Source: Desulfobacula sp. (lineage in GTDB: Bacteria > Desulfobacterota > Desulfobacteria > Desulfobacterales > Desulfobacteraceae). From it: a DNA stretch of 51,448 nucleotides. Positions within the stretch are counted from its first letter, which is position 1. The number at the start of each line of letters is the position of its first letter. The notes beneath the pieces are model-generated. The model was given only the letters and a program-made list of their open reading frames with translations. It made no database searches and was not told the DNA's origin. Positions 1-7,647 of this stretch are shown piece by piece. The stretch is from assembly GCA_018645325.1 (NCBI GenBank), contig JABGOU010000027.1, positions 1 to 51,448 of the forward strand. Reading direction: 5' to 3'. Made by a program: the position numbers and the translations under genes.

Positions 1-2
1 AG

Positions 3-767
3 GTGGCGCCTTTCTTTGGAGACCTGACCGGACTGGGTTCTGAGGTTTTAAAACGGATTGAGATTTATAATGCTGCCCTGGATCCATCAACAGGTATGAT
101 TTATAATAAAAGAAAAGATTACGAAAATAGTGTATCCAAATTAAATAAAACCCTGGCCGTCTATATAGACCAGAAAGATGAATTGATCCAGCAAAATTTT
201 CCACACTATTTTGAAAAACGTCAGACAGACGGGGTCGACTATATGATGTATATAGGAGCCTCCATGATGGAAAACCAAAAGCTTGCCAAGTTTCATATCA
301 AGGATTTAACTCTCTGGCAGCTGATGCTTTCCTGTGGCCTAGCTTTGCAGACAGCAAAGGTTAAAAAACAATTGAAAATCCCTTTGGACACCTGCCATCT
401 AATCCTGATCAACCACACCCCGCTGTCTATCCGATTCAGGTTTGACGAAAAGCGGTTTGACGTGGACGGAGCCTATGATGTCCGCCATGAAATCATAAAG
501 TCACGCATTGACAAGGCTCTGATTAAAGGATCAGGGGAAAGACTGACCCAGCCCGGCCGCATTGCCGTGGTTTATTCAAACCCGGAAGAAGGGAAAGGAA
601 TCCAACAACATATTGATTTTCTCATTAGCACGGGCAAGCTCCATGATGACCTTGAAATTCTTGATCTGGATGATATGCCGGATGTCAGGGGTTTAAAAGC
701 CCTCAGGGTTGGTGTGAATCTGAAATCTGCGGCCGATAATAATATCATTAACATAAAAACCGGATAA
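3..767 (+). CDS. Uncharacterised protein, probably 5'-truncated by the window edge
   Basis: The reading frame is open from the first bases of the window. Its first possible start (GTG at 3) has no visible ribosome binding site, so this is probably the 3' part of a longer gene. The 254 visible residues look soluble and mixed alpha/beta, with no signal peptide or membrane segment. The tail (GLKALRVGVNL) resembles the end of GAF-type signalling proteins common in Desulfobacterota, but no diagnostic motif supports that. It ends about 135 bp before arsR, and the intervening DNA holds the arsR promoter/operator, so it is probably not part of the hgc operon. Function is unassigned. Confidence 0.6.
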   Translation: MAPFFGDLTGLGSEVLKRIEIYNAALDPSTGMIYNKRKDYENSVSKLNKTLAVYIDQKDELIQQNFPHYFEKRQTDGVDYMMYIGASMMENQKLAKFHIKDLTLWQLMLSCGLALQTAKVKKQLKIPLDTCHLILINHTPLSIRFRFDEKRFDVDGAYDVRHEIIKSRIDKALIKGSGERLTQPGRIAVVYSNPEEGKGIQQHIDFLISTGKLHDDLEILDLDDMPDVRGLKALRVGVNLKSAADNNIINIKTG

Positions 768-790
768 CTCTGCCTTTAGAATTTTTTCTA

Positions 791-833
791 TTGACATTTT
801 TTATATATTTATTTATCGTTAATAGACGATAAA
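791..833 (+). promoter_or_regulatory. Promoter/operator region of arsR-hgcA-hgcB
   Basis: A consensus -35 box TTGACA lies at 791-796. A perfect inverted repeat TTTATCGT-N6-ACGATAAA lies at 812-833, where the -10 region would fall. A half-site (ACGATAA) follows at 833-839. A palindrome overlapping a promoter just ahead of an ArsR-family gene is the usual autoregulatory layout for this family. A second TTGACA at 870-875 lies too close to the ATG at 903 for an obvious -10. The palindrome is seen; the assignment as the ArsR operator is inferred. Confidence 0.55.
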
Positions 834-902
834 CGATAATACAATTGATAAAACTTTTGAAAATTATAATTGACACTTTGAAACTGGATTATAAAAAACC
901 AG

Positions 903-1169
903 ATGAATACTGCGCAGCTTGCAAAGATATTTAAAGCATTAGGCCATCCAACACGGATAAAAATCGTTGAACATCTTATTGATATAAATACCTGTATCTG
1001 TGGAGAAATTGTTAATATCTTTCCCTATTCTCAATCCACTATCAGCCAGCATTTAAAACTGTTAAAAGAATCCGGGATTGTCTGTGGGGAAATCGAAGGC
1101 CCGAAAACTTATTTTTGCGTGGACAAGGCTGTTTTAAATAAATTTAAGCAATATATCCAAAATTTATAA
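903..1169 (+). CDS. ArsR/SmtB-family transcriptional regulator upstream of hgcAB
   Basis: This small 88-residue winged-helix repressor has the family's normal length. The recognition helix region reads SQSTISQHLKLLKESGIV (about residues 43-60). A CxC pair (C31, C33, in TCICGEI) sits where the As/Sb-sensing ELCxC motif of classical ArsR lies, and further cysteines are at about 61 and 72. A thiol-ligated metal or metalloid effector, or a redox effector, is therefore plausible. hgcA starts 13 nt after its stop, so the two are almost certainly co-transcribed. A palindrome upstream suggests autoregulation. The effector is not known from sequence. Confidence 0.85.
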   Translation: MNTAQLAKIFKALGHPTRIKIVEHLIDINTCICGEIVNIFPYSQSTISQHLKLLKESGIVCGEIEGPKTYFCVDKAVLNKFKQYIQNL

Positions 1170-1182
1170 GGATAAAAAATAA

Positions 1183-2376
1183 ATGGATAAAATAAAGGAA
1201 TTCATATCTATTAAACCTTCTGGTCAAAAAAAAATCAAAATCTCAACCTTTGATGTAAATATCATGCCTTCAATGGATGAAGCTGGTTTGAAGAGTTCAG
1301 GTGAACCTTCCAGCACCATGGCAGGCTATGAAAAACCAGGCTACAAACTATGTTCTTATGTGGAAAAATTTATTAAAACCGATGCCGGGATTATCCCTAT
1401 CATCAAATCAAAGCTTGGAAAGGATGACCTTTTTTCAACATTGTACGTCAGATGCGGAATAAGCCGTAATAAATATACAGTGGCTCCCGGGCTTTACGGC
1501 ATAGGACAACCAGATAAAAATTGTGAAGTGCTTGTTACTGCAAATTTCAAACTAACATTTGATCATTTGAGAAAAGAACTTGATGAGATAAATGCATGGA
1601 TTCTTGTTCTGGACACAAAAGGGGTCAATGTATGGTGTGCAGCTGGAAAGGGAACCTTTTCAACCCTGGAACTTGTAAATAGAATTAAAGATTGTAAACT
1701 TGAAAAAATCGTGGATCATAAACGGGTCATTGTTCCCCAGCTTGGAGCAACGGGTGTGTCAGCAAGGGATGTTAAAAAAAAGTCAGGCTTCAGGGCCGTA
1801 TATGGCCCAATTCGCGCCAATGATATCAAGGCTTTTTTAAAAAATAAAAGAAAAGCCGATAAAAAAATGAGACAGGTTACATTTAACCTGTATGAACGAT
1901 TTATCCTGACACCTGTGGAAATTCAAATCTTTCTGAAACCAGCAATGATCACGGCACTTATCCTGTTCATTATTTCAGGATTTGGACCGGGTATTTTTTC
2001 TTTTTCCGGGGCCTTGGAAAGAGGCCTGTTATCTTTTTTAGCCCTTATTGCAGGAATAGTTTCAGGAGCATTTGTTACCCCCGTGCTTCTTCCATTTCTC
2101 CCATCCAGACAATTTGCACTTAAAGGCATCATTGCCGGAAGTGTATTTGCGATTCTTTTTTTGGCACAGGTTTCCAAAGATATTCCAGGTATTGCGGGAT
2201 CTCTGGCTCTTTTTTTATTTAGTGTGACCATAAGCTCTTATCTGGCCATGAATTTTACTGGAGCCACACCTTTTACATCACCCTCAGGAGTTGAAAAAGA
2301 AATGAAGCGTTATATTCCTGTGCAGTTAGCCTGCCTTGTGATTTCAACCGGGCTTTGGATATATTCAGCATTTTGA
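1183..2376 (+). CDS. hgcA: Mercury methylation corrinoid protein HgcA
   Basis: HgcA carries the methyl-cobalamin that transfers a methyl group to Hg(II), producing methylmercury. The diagnostic cap-helix motif NVWCAAGK is present (residues 149-156; Cys152 is the expected lower-axial cobalt ligand). The N-terminal corrinoid-binding domain spans about residues 40-215. It is followed by a basic linker and about five transmembrane helices (about 248-397), as in the family. At 397 residues it is somewhat longer than many HgcA proteins because of an N-terminal extension. The start follows an AAGGA about 10 nt upstream. It lies between arsR and hgcB. Methyl groups probably come from one-carbon (Wood-Ljungdahl-type) metabolism, which is family knowledge and not shown here. 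Confidence 0.95.
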   Translation: MDKIKEFISIKPSGQKKIKISTFDVNIMPSMDEAGLKSSGEPSSTMAGYEKPGYKLCSYVEKFIKTDAGIIPIIKSKLGKDDLFSTLYVRCGISRNKYTVAPGLYGIGQPDKNCEVLVTANFKLTFDHLRKELDEINAWILVLDTKGVNVWCAAGKGTFSTLELVNRIKDCKLEKIVDHKRVIVPQLGATGVSARDVKKKSGFRAVYGPIRANDIKAFLKNKRKADKKMRQVTFNLYERFILTPVEIQIFLKPAMITALILFIISGFGPGIFSFSGALERGLLSFLALIAGIVSGAFVTPVLLPFLPSRQFALKGIIAGSVFAILFLAQVSKDIPGIAGSLALFLFSVTISSYLAMNFTGATPFTSPSGVEKEMKRYIPVQLACLVISTGLWIYSAF

Positions 2377-2399
2377 CATAAATATTTAAAGGATTCATA

Positions 2400-2681
2400 A
2401 TGAAAGATTTAAGATATTTAGAAGATGTATCATCCTTGGCACTGGATGAAGAAAAATGTATCGGCTGCAGCCTGTGTACTGAAGTCTGTCCCCAGGCTGT
2501 TTTTGAAATGAGACAGAGCAAAGCCAATATTGTTGATTTCAATGCCTGCATGGAATGTGGCGCCTGTGTCAACAACTGCCCTTCCGGGGCAATATCAGTA
2601 AGTCCAGGTGTAGGCTGAGCCGCCTATATTATCCAGGTCTGGATAAAGGGTAAAGAAAACGCCTCCTGTTGTATCGGATAG
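2400..2681 (+). CDS. hgcB: Mercury methylation ferredoxin HgcB, predicted selenoprotein (UGA at 2616-2618 read as Sec)
   Basis: HgcB is the 2x[4Fe-4S] ferredoxin that reduces the HgcA cobalt and handles mercury. Two CxxCxxCxxxC clusters are present (C20/23/26/30 and C50/53/56/60). A conventional call stops after SPGVG at residue 72. Reading the TGA as selenocysteine (residue 73) continues in frame with AAYII and ends in SCCIG at a TAG (2679-2681), giving 93 residues. HgcB proteins normally have a conserved Cys after SPGVG (Cys73 in the P. mercurii ND132 protein) and a C-terminal vicinal Cys pair, and both features are restored by readthrough. A SECIS-like hairpin follows directly. It begins 23 nt after hgcA behind AAAGGA. 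Confidence 0.9.
2616..2646 (+). promoter_or_regulatory. UGA codon plus SECIS element of hgcB
   Basis: The UGA at 2616-2618 is followed by a perfect 7-bp stem TTATCCA (2629-2635) / TGGATAA (2640-2646) enclosing the tetraloop GGTC (2636-2639). The core CAGGTCTG is identical, as I recall it, to the apex of the E. coli fdhF SECIS, whose GGUC loop is bound by SelB. The UGA-to-loop distance is 17 nt, within the usual bacterial range. The hairpin also codes for YIIQVWI, so it is embedded in the reading frame as bacterial SECIS elements are. Confidence 0.85.
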
Positions 2682-2712
2682 TGCTGCGGATCACCTGTAA
2701 AACATGTGCAGT

Positions 2713-3906
2713 CTACGGTTTGCCACTCTGGTTTGATTCTGATCTTTTTTCCAATGTAAGTTCAATCCTTGGCGGAGTTATATTTATAATATTAATTCTG
2801 TCATTGGGCAGGATTAGATTTCCTGTATTAATACTATAAAAATATGTCCCTGGTCTTGCTGAAAATAAATCAATATAAGTAAGAAGATTATTTTTATTTA
2901 ACTGGCTGACATCTTTTCTCAATCCACTGCAGGTAACAGAAATTTTAAGATCATTTGGCCGGGATACCATAAGCTCTGCCGGTATATTTTTAAAATTAAG
3001 GGGCAAATCGATTTTTTTTTCAAAATCCTGCTGCCCTGCAAGGGCCATCCACAGGATAAACACCAATGCAAATACAGCCGCCTTTATTTTATAATTCCTG
3101 GTAAACCATGATATAATTTTTTCTTTAATATTTGTATCCACATCTTTTTGGCTAAATATCACATCCTCTATTATGGTGGACAATTCTTCCTGATCTTTTA
3201 CCTTTTGAACTTTCTGATCACCAGCAAATGATATTTCCCCTCTTTCCTCTGAAATAATCATTACCCAGGCATCACATTGTTCAGTTAATCCCAGGGCTGC
3301 CCTGTGCCTTGTTCCCCATTCCTGGGGAAGATCTTCCCTGGCAGACAAGGGCAGGTAGCAGGATACTTTCAAAATTTTCCCCCTGCAAATAAGGATTGCC
3401 CCATCATGTAGCGGTGATTCCTTATAAAAAATGGAGTTCAATATCTCAGGCTGGGGATCACATTCCATAGAAATCCCTTTGGTGACTAAATCAAATGTCA
3501 AGTCTGATCTTTCAAAAACAATGAGTGCGCCGATTCTTCTTTTGGCTGCGTCAAAGACCCAGTCTGCAAACTCAGGTATCCAGTTATCCCTGGCTACTCC
3601 CTGTTTAAATCCTAAATTCTTCAAAGGATTAAACCGCTCAAGCATCTGTCTAATTTCTTTTTGAAACAGGATAATCAAGAGAATAACAAAGACCTGCCAT
3701 AAAATCTGAAAAACCCAGGTGGTTAAAAAAAGCCCCCAGTATTTGGCCACAATAAAGATTCCGCTTAAAAGGACAATACCGATAAGGGCTTTAAAGGCTT
3801 TGGTGCCCCAGAACCATATATAGAGCTGATAGGAAACCATGGAAATAAACAAGATATCAAGAATATCCGGCACTCCGATATTAGACAATAGGGCAAACAA
3901 ATTCAT
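2713..3906 (-). CDS. cdaA: Diadenylate cyclase CdaA with C-terminal YbbR-like domain
   Basis: The enzyme makes c-di-AMP from two ATP at the membrane. Three N-terminal transmembrane helices (about residues 10-80) are followed by the DAC domain with both signature motifs, DGA (168-170) and GTRHR (198-202). After it come one more membrane helix (about 273-290) and an extracytoplasmic YbbR-like beta domain up to 397. In many bacteria CdaA and the YbbR protein CdaR are separate neighbouring genes; here they appear to be one polypeptide. It converges on hgcB with only 31 bp between. c-di-AMP in Desulfobacterota is expected to act in osmotic and cell-wall control, which is inference. Confidence 0.88.
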   Translation of the reverse strand: MNLFALLSNIGVPDILDILFISMVSYQLYIWFWGTKAFKALIGIVLLSGIFIVAKYWGLFLTTWVFQILWQVFVILLIILFQKEIRQMLERFNPLKNLGFKQGVARDNWIPEFADWVFDAAKRRIGALIVFERSDLTFDLVTKGISMECDPQPEILNSIFYKESPLHDGAILICRGKILKVSCYLPLSAREDLPQEWGTRHRAALGLTEQCDAWVMIISEERGEISFAGDQKVQKVKDQEELSTIIEDVIFSQKDVDTNIKEKIISWFTRNYKIKAAVFALVFILWMALAGQQDFEKKIDLPLNFKNIPAELMVSRPNDLKISVTCSGLRKDVSQLNKNNLLTYIDLFSARPGTYFYSINTGNLILPNDRINIINITPPRIELTLEKRSESNQSGKP

Positions 3907-4279
3907 TAGCGGTATTTCTCCTGTTCTATGTCCAGATTATTATTGTATTTCTCCACAAGCTTAGGTCCGCAAATTTTATAAAGTAAACGAAATTACTTGT
4001 CTTTTGGCCCATCTACTGCGTTGCATCAAAGGCCAAATAGGCCTGTTTCCATAAATGTTTTTCTTAAAATAGTGCAACACATACGAGAATTGTATGTCTG
4101 CTGTTAATTCTTAATTTATTTGTAAACCAAAAAAACTGATTTGTATAGGTTAAATCTTTTCATTTTCCCCTTACCAGCTAAAAAAAATATGGATACCAAA
4201 GCAAACCATTATAATTTTTATGTAAATACCATAATGAAAAAAATTAAAGAGAGGATGGTGGACGAAGGGACCTGTGCAT
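3907..4279. other. Intergenic stretch, no gene recognised
   Basis: This 373-bp A+T-rich gap lies between the starts of cdaA and the end of the acyl-CoA ligase gene on the minus strand. It holds a small GGCC-N5-GGCC palindrome near 4032-4044. No convincing reading frame, RNA gene or strong terminator was seen. The cdaA promoter should lie here. Confidence 0.5.
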
Positions 4280-6115
4280 CTAATACATGGCTTCGATTAA
4301 ATCCTTAAAAGCCTTATTGACGAATTTTCGCTTGATTTTCATGGTGGGAGTCACCTCCCCGTCCTCTTCATAGAGCCTTTTTGGAAGAATGGTGAATTTT
4401 CTAATGTTTTCAACCCGTGCAAGGGTTTCATTAACATTTTTGACTTCCCTGTCAATAAGGGCGATCACTTGTTCATCGCAGGTTAAATCTTTATAGGTTG
4501 AAAACTGAATTTTGTTATCCTGGGCAAACTTAGCCACATTGTCCTCATCAATCATAATAAGGCAGGATAAAAATTTTCGCTTGTCTCCAATCACAACTGT
4601 ATCATTAATGTAAATACTTGCTTTAAGTTTATTCTCAATATACTGGGGAGTAATATTTTTACCACCCGCTGTCACGATAATATCTTTTTTGCGGTCTGTT
4701 ATTTTTAAAAATCCATCCGAATCTATCTCACCCACATCTCCTGTCAGCAGCCAGCCGTCAACAATAGTTTCAGCAGTTGCCTTATCGCTTTTATAATACC
4801 CTTTAAACACTCCCGGCGATTTAACAAGAATCTCACCATCTTCAGCAATTTTTAAATCAATTCCTTTAAGGGCTATTCCAACAGTCCCGAATTTGGTTTT
4901 ATCCTCTGGTGAAAGGGTGGTTACCCCTGTCCCTTCCGTCTGGCCATATCCTTCAATCAGATTCATTCCAATGGATTGAAAAAACCGCAATACTTCTTTT
5001 GATATGGGAGCAGCCCCTGAAATAGCCACCCTGATGTTTTCAAACCCAAGCCGTTCTTTTAGCTTTCTGAAAATAGTAAACCAGGCAATGGAAAATAGGA
5101 TTCTGTGAAAAACGCCAAGAGATTTAAAATTCATGACCCGATCAGCCCTTTTTTCCCCAATCTTCAGGGCAAGTTTAAAAACAAAACGTTTAAACCAGGT
5201 GGCATCATCCATTTTAATCATGATATTTGAATAATATTTTTCCCAAATCCTTGGAACAGCGTATCCCACAGTTGGAGAGACTTCCATCATGTTTTGCATG
5301 ACCGTATCCGGTTTTTCCACAAAGTTAACAACATAGGTAAATTTTATATGGATAAAAACGGTAAAAAGCCGTTCAAAAACATGGCACAACGGCAAAAAAG
5401 ACAGAACATTGTCTTCTTTGTGTATTTTTATAATTGTGTCGACTGCACTGGCCATCCAAGTCACATTTTTATGAGTAAGCATGGCACCTTTGGGCGGACC
5501 TGTAGTGCCCGAGGTATATATGATCACTGCAAGATCATCCGGTGTGACCTTAGCCTGCCTGTCCTTAAAAAGTGATGGATTCTCTTTATCTTCTTTGCTG
5601 CCCATTTCAAGCAGCTGATCAAAGGTCATAACCATGGGATCTGTGAAAGCCAAAAGTCCCTTTGTGTCCCATACAATAACCTTTTTTAAAAGAGGTGCAT
5701 TCTGTCTGAACATCAACCATTTGTCCAGTTGTTCTTCATTTTCCACAAATAAAAATCTGGCATCACAATGATCGACTACATACTGAACCTGCTGCCAGGC
5801 ATTGGTGGCATAAACCCCTACAGACACCCCGCCCACGCATTGAATTGCCATATCAGCCATAACCCATTCAAAGCTGTTATCACCTATAATGCATGCAGCA
5901 TCTCCTTTTTCAAATCCCATGGAAGCCAGAGCGCACCCAATCTTTTTAGCTTTATCATGGTATTCATGCCAGGTAATATCATGCCAAAGGCCCAGCTGTT
6001 TTGTTCGCATTGCAACCTTTGAAGGGTTTTTATCAACAGCCCGGTTAAAAACCTGGGGAATTGTCTCAAATATGGATTCTGTTTTTTTCATCGCCATGCT
6101 TTCTTTCTTTTCCAT
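4280..6115 (-). CDS. AMP-dependent long-chain acyl-CoA synthetase/ligase
   Basis: The enzyme activates a carboxylic acid to its CoA thioester through an acyl-adenylate. The P-loop motif YTSGTTGPPKG is near residues 200-210. GYGQTEGT and the GDVGEIDSDGFLKITDRKKD hinge/adenylation motif are also present, and 611 residues is normal for the FadD15-like class. The listed ATG (6115) lies inside the end of livF. An ATG at 6091 overlaps the livF stop as ATGA and is an equally good translationally coupled start. It is the last gene of the liv-type transporter operon, which suggests that a transported acid is activated directly after uptake. The substrate cannot be told from sequence. Confidence 0.9.
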   Translation of the reverse strand: MEKKESMAMKKTESIFETIPQVFNRAVDKNPSKVAMRTKQLGLWHDITWHEYHDKAKKIGCALASMGFEKGDAACIIGDNSFEWVMADMAIQCVGGVSVGVYATNAWQQVQYVVDHCDARFLFVENEEQLDKWLMFRQNAPLLKKVIVWDTKGLLAFTDPMVMTFDQLLEMGSKEDKENPSLFKDRQAKVTPDDLAVIIYTSGTTGPPKGAMLTHKNVTWMASAVDTIIKIHKEDNVLSFLPLCHVFERLFTVFIHIKFTYVVNFVEKPDTVMQNMMEVSPTVGYAVPRIWEKYYSNIMIKMDDATWFKRFVFKLALKIGEKRADRVMNFKSLGVFHRILFSIAWFTIFRKLKERLGFENIRVAISGAAPISKEVLRFFQSIGMNLIEGYGQTEGTGVTTLSPEDKTKFGTVGIALKGIDLKIAEDGEILVKSPGVFKGYYKSDKATAETIVDGWLLTGDVGEIDSDGFLKITDRKKDIIVTAGGKNITPQYIENKLKASIYINDTVVIGDKRKFLSCLIMIDEDNVAKFAQDNKIQFSTYKDLTCDEQVIALIDREVKNVNETLARVENIRKFTILPKRLYEEDGEVTPTMKIKRKFVNKAFKDLIEAMY

Positions 6116-6864
6116 CTCTGGTAGCCTTTGGCTGATGTTTCGGATTTTATGCCAAGATAAAACTCTTTGACATCTTTGTCTTCCAAAAGATCTTTTGCTT
6201 TCCCTTTCATTACAAACCGCCCATTTTCAAGGATCAGCCCGGTGTTAGAAATGGAAAGGGCCATGTTGGCATTCTGCTCAACCAGAAGGATTGTCACTCC
6301 TTTTTTGTTTATCGCACTGATAATGGAAAAAATCTCTTTTACCAGGATGGGAGAAAGCCCGAGAGACGGTTCATCAAGGAGTAAAAGCCTGGGTCTGAGC
6401 ATCAAAGCTCTACCAATGGCAAGCATTTGCTGCTCTCCGCCGGAAAGTGTACCTGCCCATTGATTGGTTCTTTCTCTTAAAACAGGGAAATAGTCAAAGA
6501 CCTGTTCAATATCCTTTTTTATCCCAGATGTGTCTTTCCTGATATAGGCCCCCATTAATAAATGTTCATGGACCGTGAGTTCCTCAAAAACCTCCCGGCC
6601 TTCCGGCACATAGGCAATGCCTTTCCTGACGATTTCATCTGTATCCTTATGCTGGATGGGGATCCCGTCATATTCAATGATACCCTTGTCCGGCTGATCC
6701 TCAATCTGGCCCATGATCGTCTTTAAGATAGTTGATTTTCCCGCCCCATTATTGCCCAGAATCGTGGTGATGCTTCCCTCTTTTACTGCAAAAGAAGCCC
6801 CCCTGATGGCATATACCAGATCATAATAGGTCTCTATATTTTTTACTTCAAGCAGATCCGGCAT
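6088..6864 (-). CDS. livF: ABC transporter ATP-binding protein, LivF type
   Basis: One of two cytoplasmic ATPases of a branched-chain-amino-acid-type (HAAT) importer. Walker A is GNNGAGKST, the signature is LSGGEQQ, and Walker B is LLLLDEP followed by the GLSP found in LivF proteins. It is 258 residues long. It starts 2 bp after the livG stop and overlaps the downstream ligase gene, so the cassette is tightly coupled. The C-terminal tail is rich in Lys/Arg and slightly longer than usual because the frame runs on into the ligase start. Confidence 0.92.
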   Translation of the reverse strand: MPDLLEVKNIETYYDLVYAIRGASFAVKEGSITTILGNNGAGKSTILKTIMGQIEDQPDKGIIEYDGIPIQHKDTDEIVRKGIAYVPEGREVFEELTVHEHLLMGAYIRKDTSGIKKDIEQVFDYFPVLRERTNQWAGTLSGGEQQMLAIGRALMLRPRLLLLDEPSLGLSPILVKEIFSIISAINKKGVTILLVEQNANMALSISNTGLILENGRFVMKGKAKDLLEDKDVKEFYLGIKSETSAKGYQRWKRKKAWR

Positions 6865-6866
6865 AT

Positions 6867-7646
6867 TTAGTTTTCCTCTCCTATGTATGCTTTGAGGACT
6901 TCTTTATTCTGCTGGACCTCTTCAGGGCTCCCCAGGGTGACCTGCTTTCCAAAATTAATGGCCAAAACCCTGCTTGAAATATCCATGACCATTTTCATGT
7001 CATGCTCAATGAGCAGGATGGAAATCCCCAGCTCATCCTGAATATCCTTAATCCAGAAGATCATATCCTGCTTTTCTTCAGAGTTCATGCCGGCACAGGG
7101 TTCATCAAGCAAAAGCAAATCCGGTTCCAGGGCAAGGGCGCGACCCAGTTCAATCAGCTTCTGGGTTCCATAGGGCAAAGCTCCTACAAACTTGTCCCGA
7201 ACATTCTGAAGTTCCAGAAAATCTATAATTTCTTCCACTCGTTCACGATGAACAATTTCTTCCTTTCCGGCAAAAGAAGATTTTCCCCACAAAAACATTC
7301 CTTTAAAAACCCCAGTTTTCATGTGGATATGACGACCCAGCATTATATTCTCCATGGTGTTCATATGGGAAAACAGCTCAATATTCTGGAAGGTTCTGGC
7401 AATTCCCATCCTGGCAATAGTATCAGGCTTTTTATTTTCAATGGAATTGCCTTTAAACTGAATATTGCCCTGATCTGGTTTATAAAGTCCTGATATGCAG
7501 TTAAAAAGGGTGGTCTTTCCCGCACCATTGGGACCGATCACGGAAAAGATCTCACCCTTGTTCATGGTAAAACTGATATTCTGGAGAGCTTTTATCCCGC
7601 CAAAGGAAATAGACAGGTGGTCAACCAGAAAAAAAGAGGATTCCAT
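6867..7646 (-). CDS. livG: ABC transporter ATP-binding protein, LivG type
   Basis: The second ATPase of the HAAT importer. Walker A is GPNGAGKTT and Walker B LLLLDEPCAGM is followed by the LivG-type segment. The usual serine of the C-loop signature is not obvious: the equivalent region reads ALPYGTQKLIELGRAL, which is normal for LivG. It is 259 residues. It follows the substrate-binding protein gene with a 1-bp gap and precedes livF. Confidence 0.92.
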   Translation of the reverse strand: MESSFFLVDHLSISFGGIKALQNISFTMNKGEIFSVIGPNGAGKTTLFNCISGLYKPDQGNIQFKGNSIENKKPDTIARMGIARTFQNIELFSHMNTMENIMLGRHIHMKTGVFKGMFLWGKSSFAGKEEIVHRERVEEIIDFLELQNVRDKFVGALPYGTQKLIELGRALALEPDLLLLDEPCAGMNSEEKQDMIFWIKDIQDELGISILLIEHDMKMVMDISSRVLAINFGKQVTLGSPEEVQQNKEVLKAYIGEEN

Positions 7647-7647
7647 A

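Noticed and set aside
2400-2618. hgcB as a normal 72-residue gene or a truncated pseudogene
   Set aside because: The frame beyond the TGA continues with conserved HgcB residues and the terminal Cys-Cys pair, and a strong SECIS hairpin follows. Chance or decay would not keep these.
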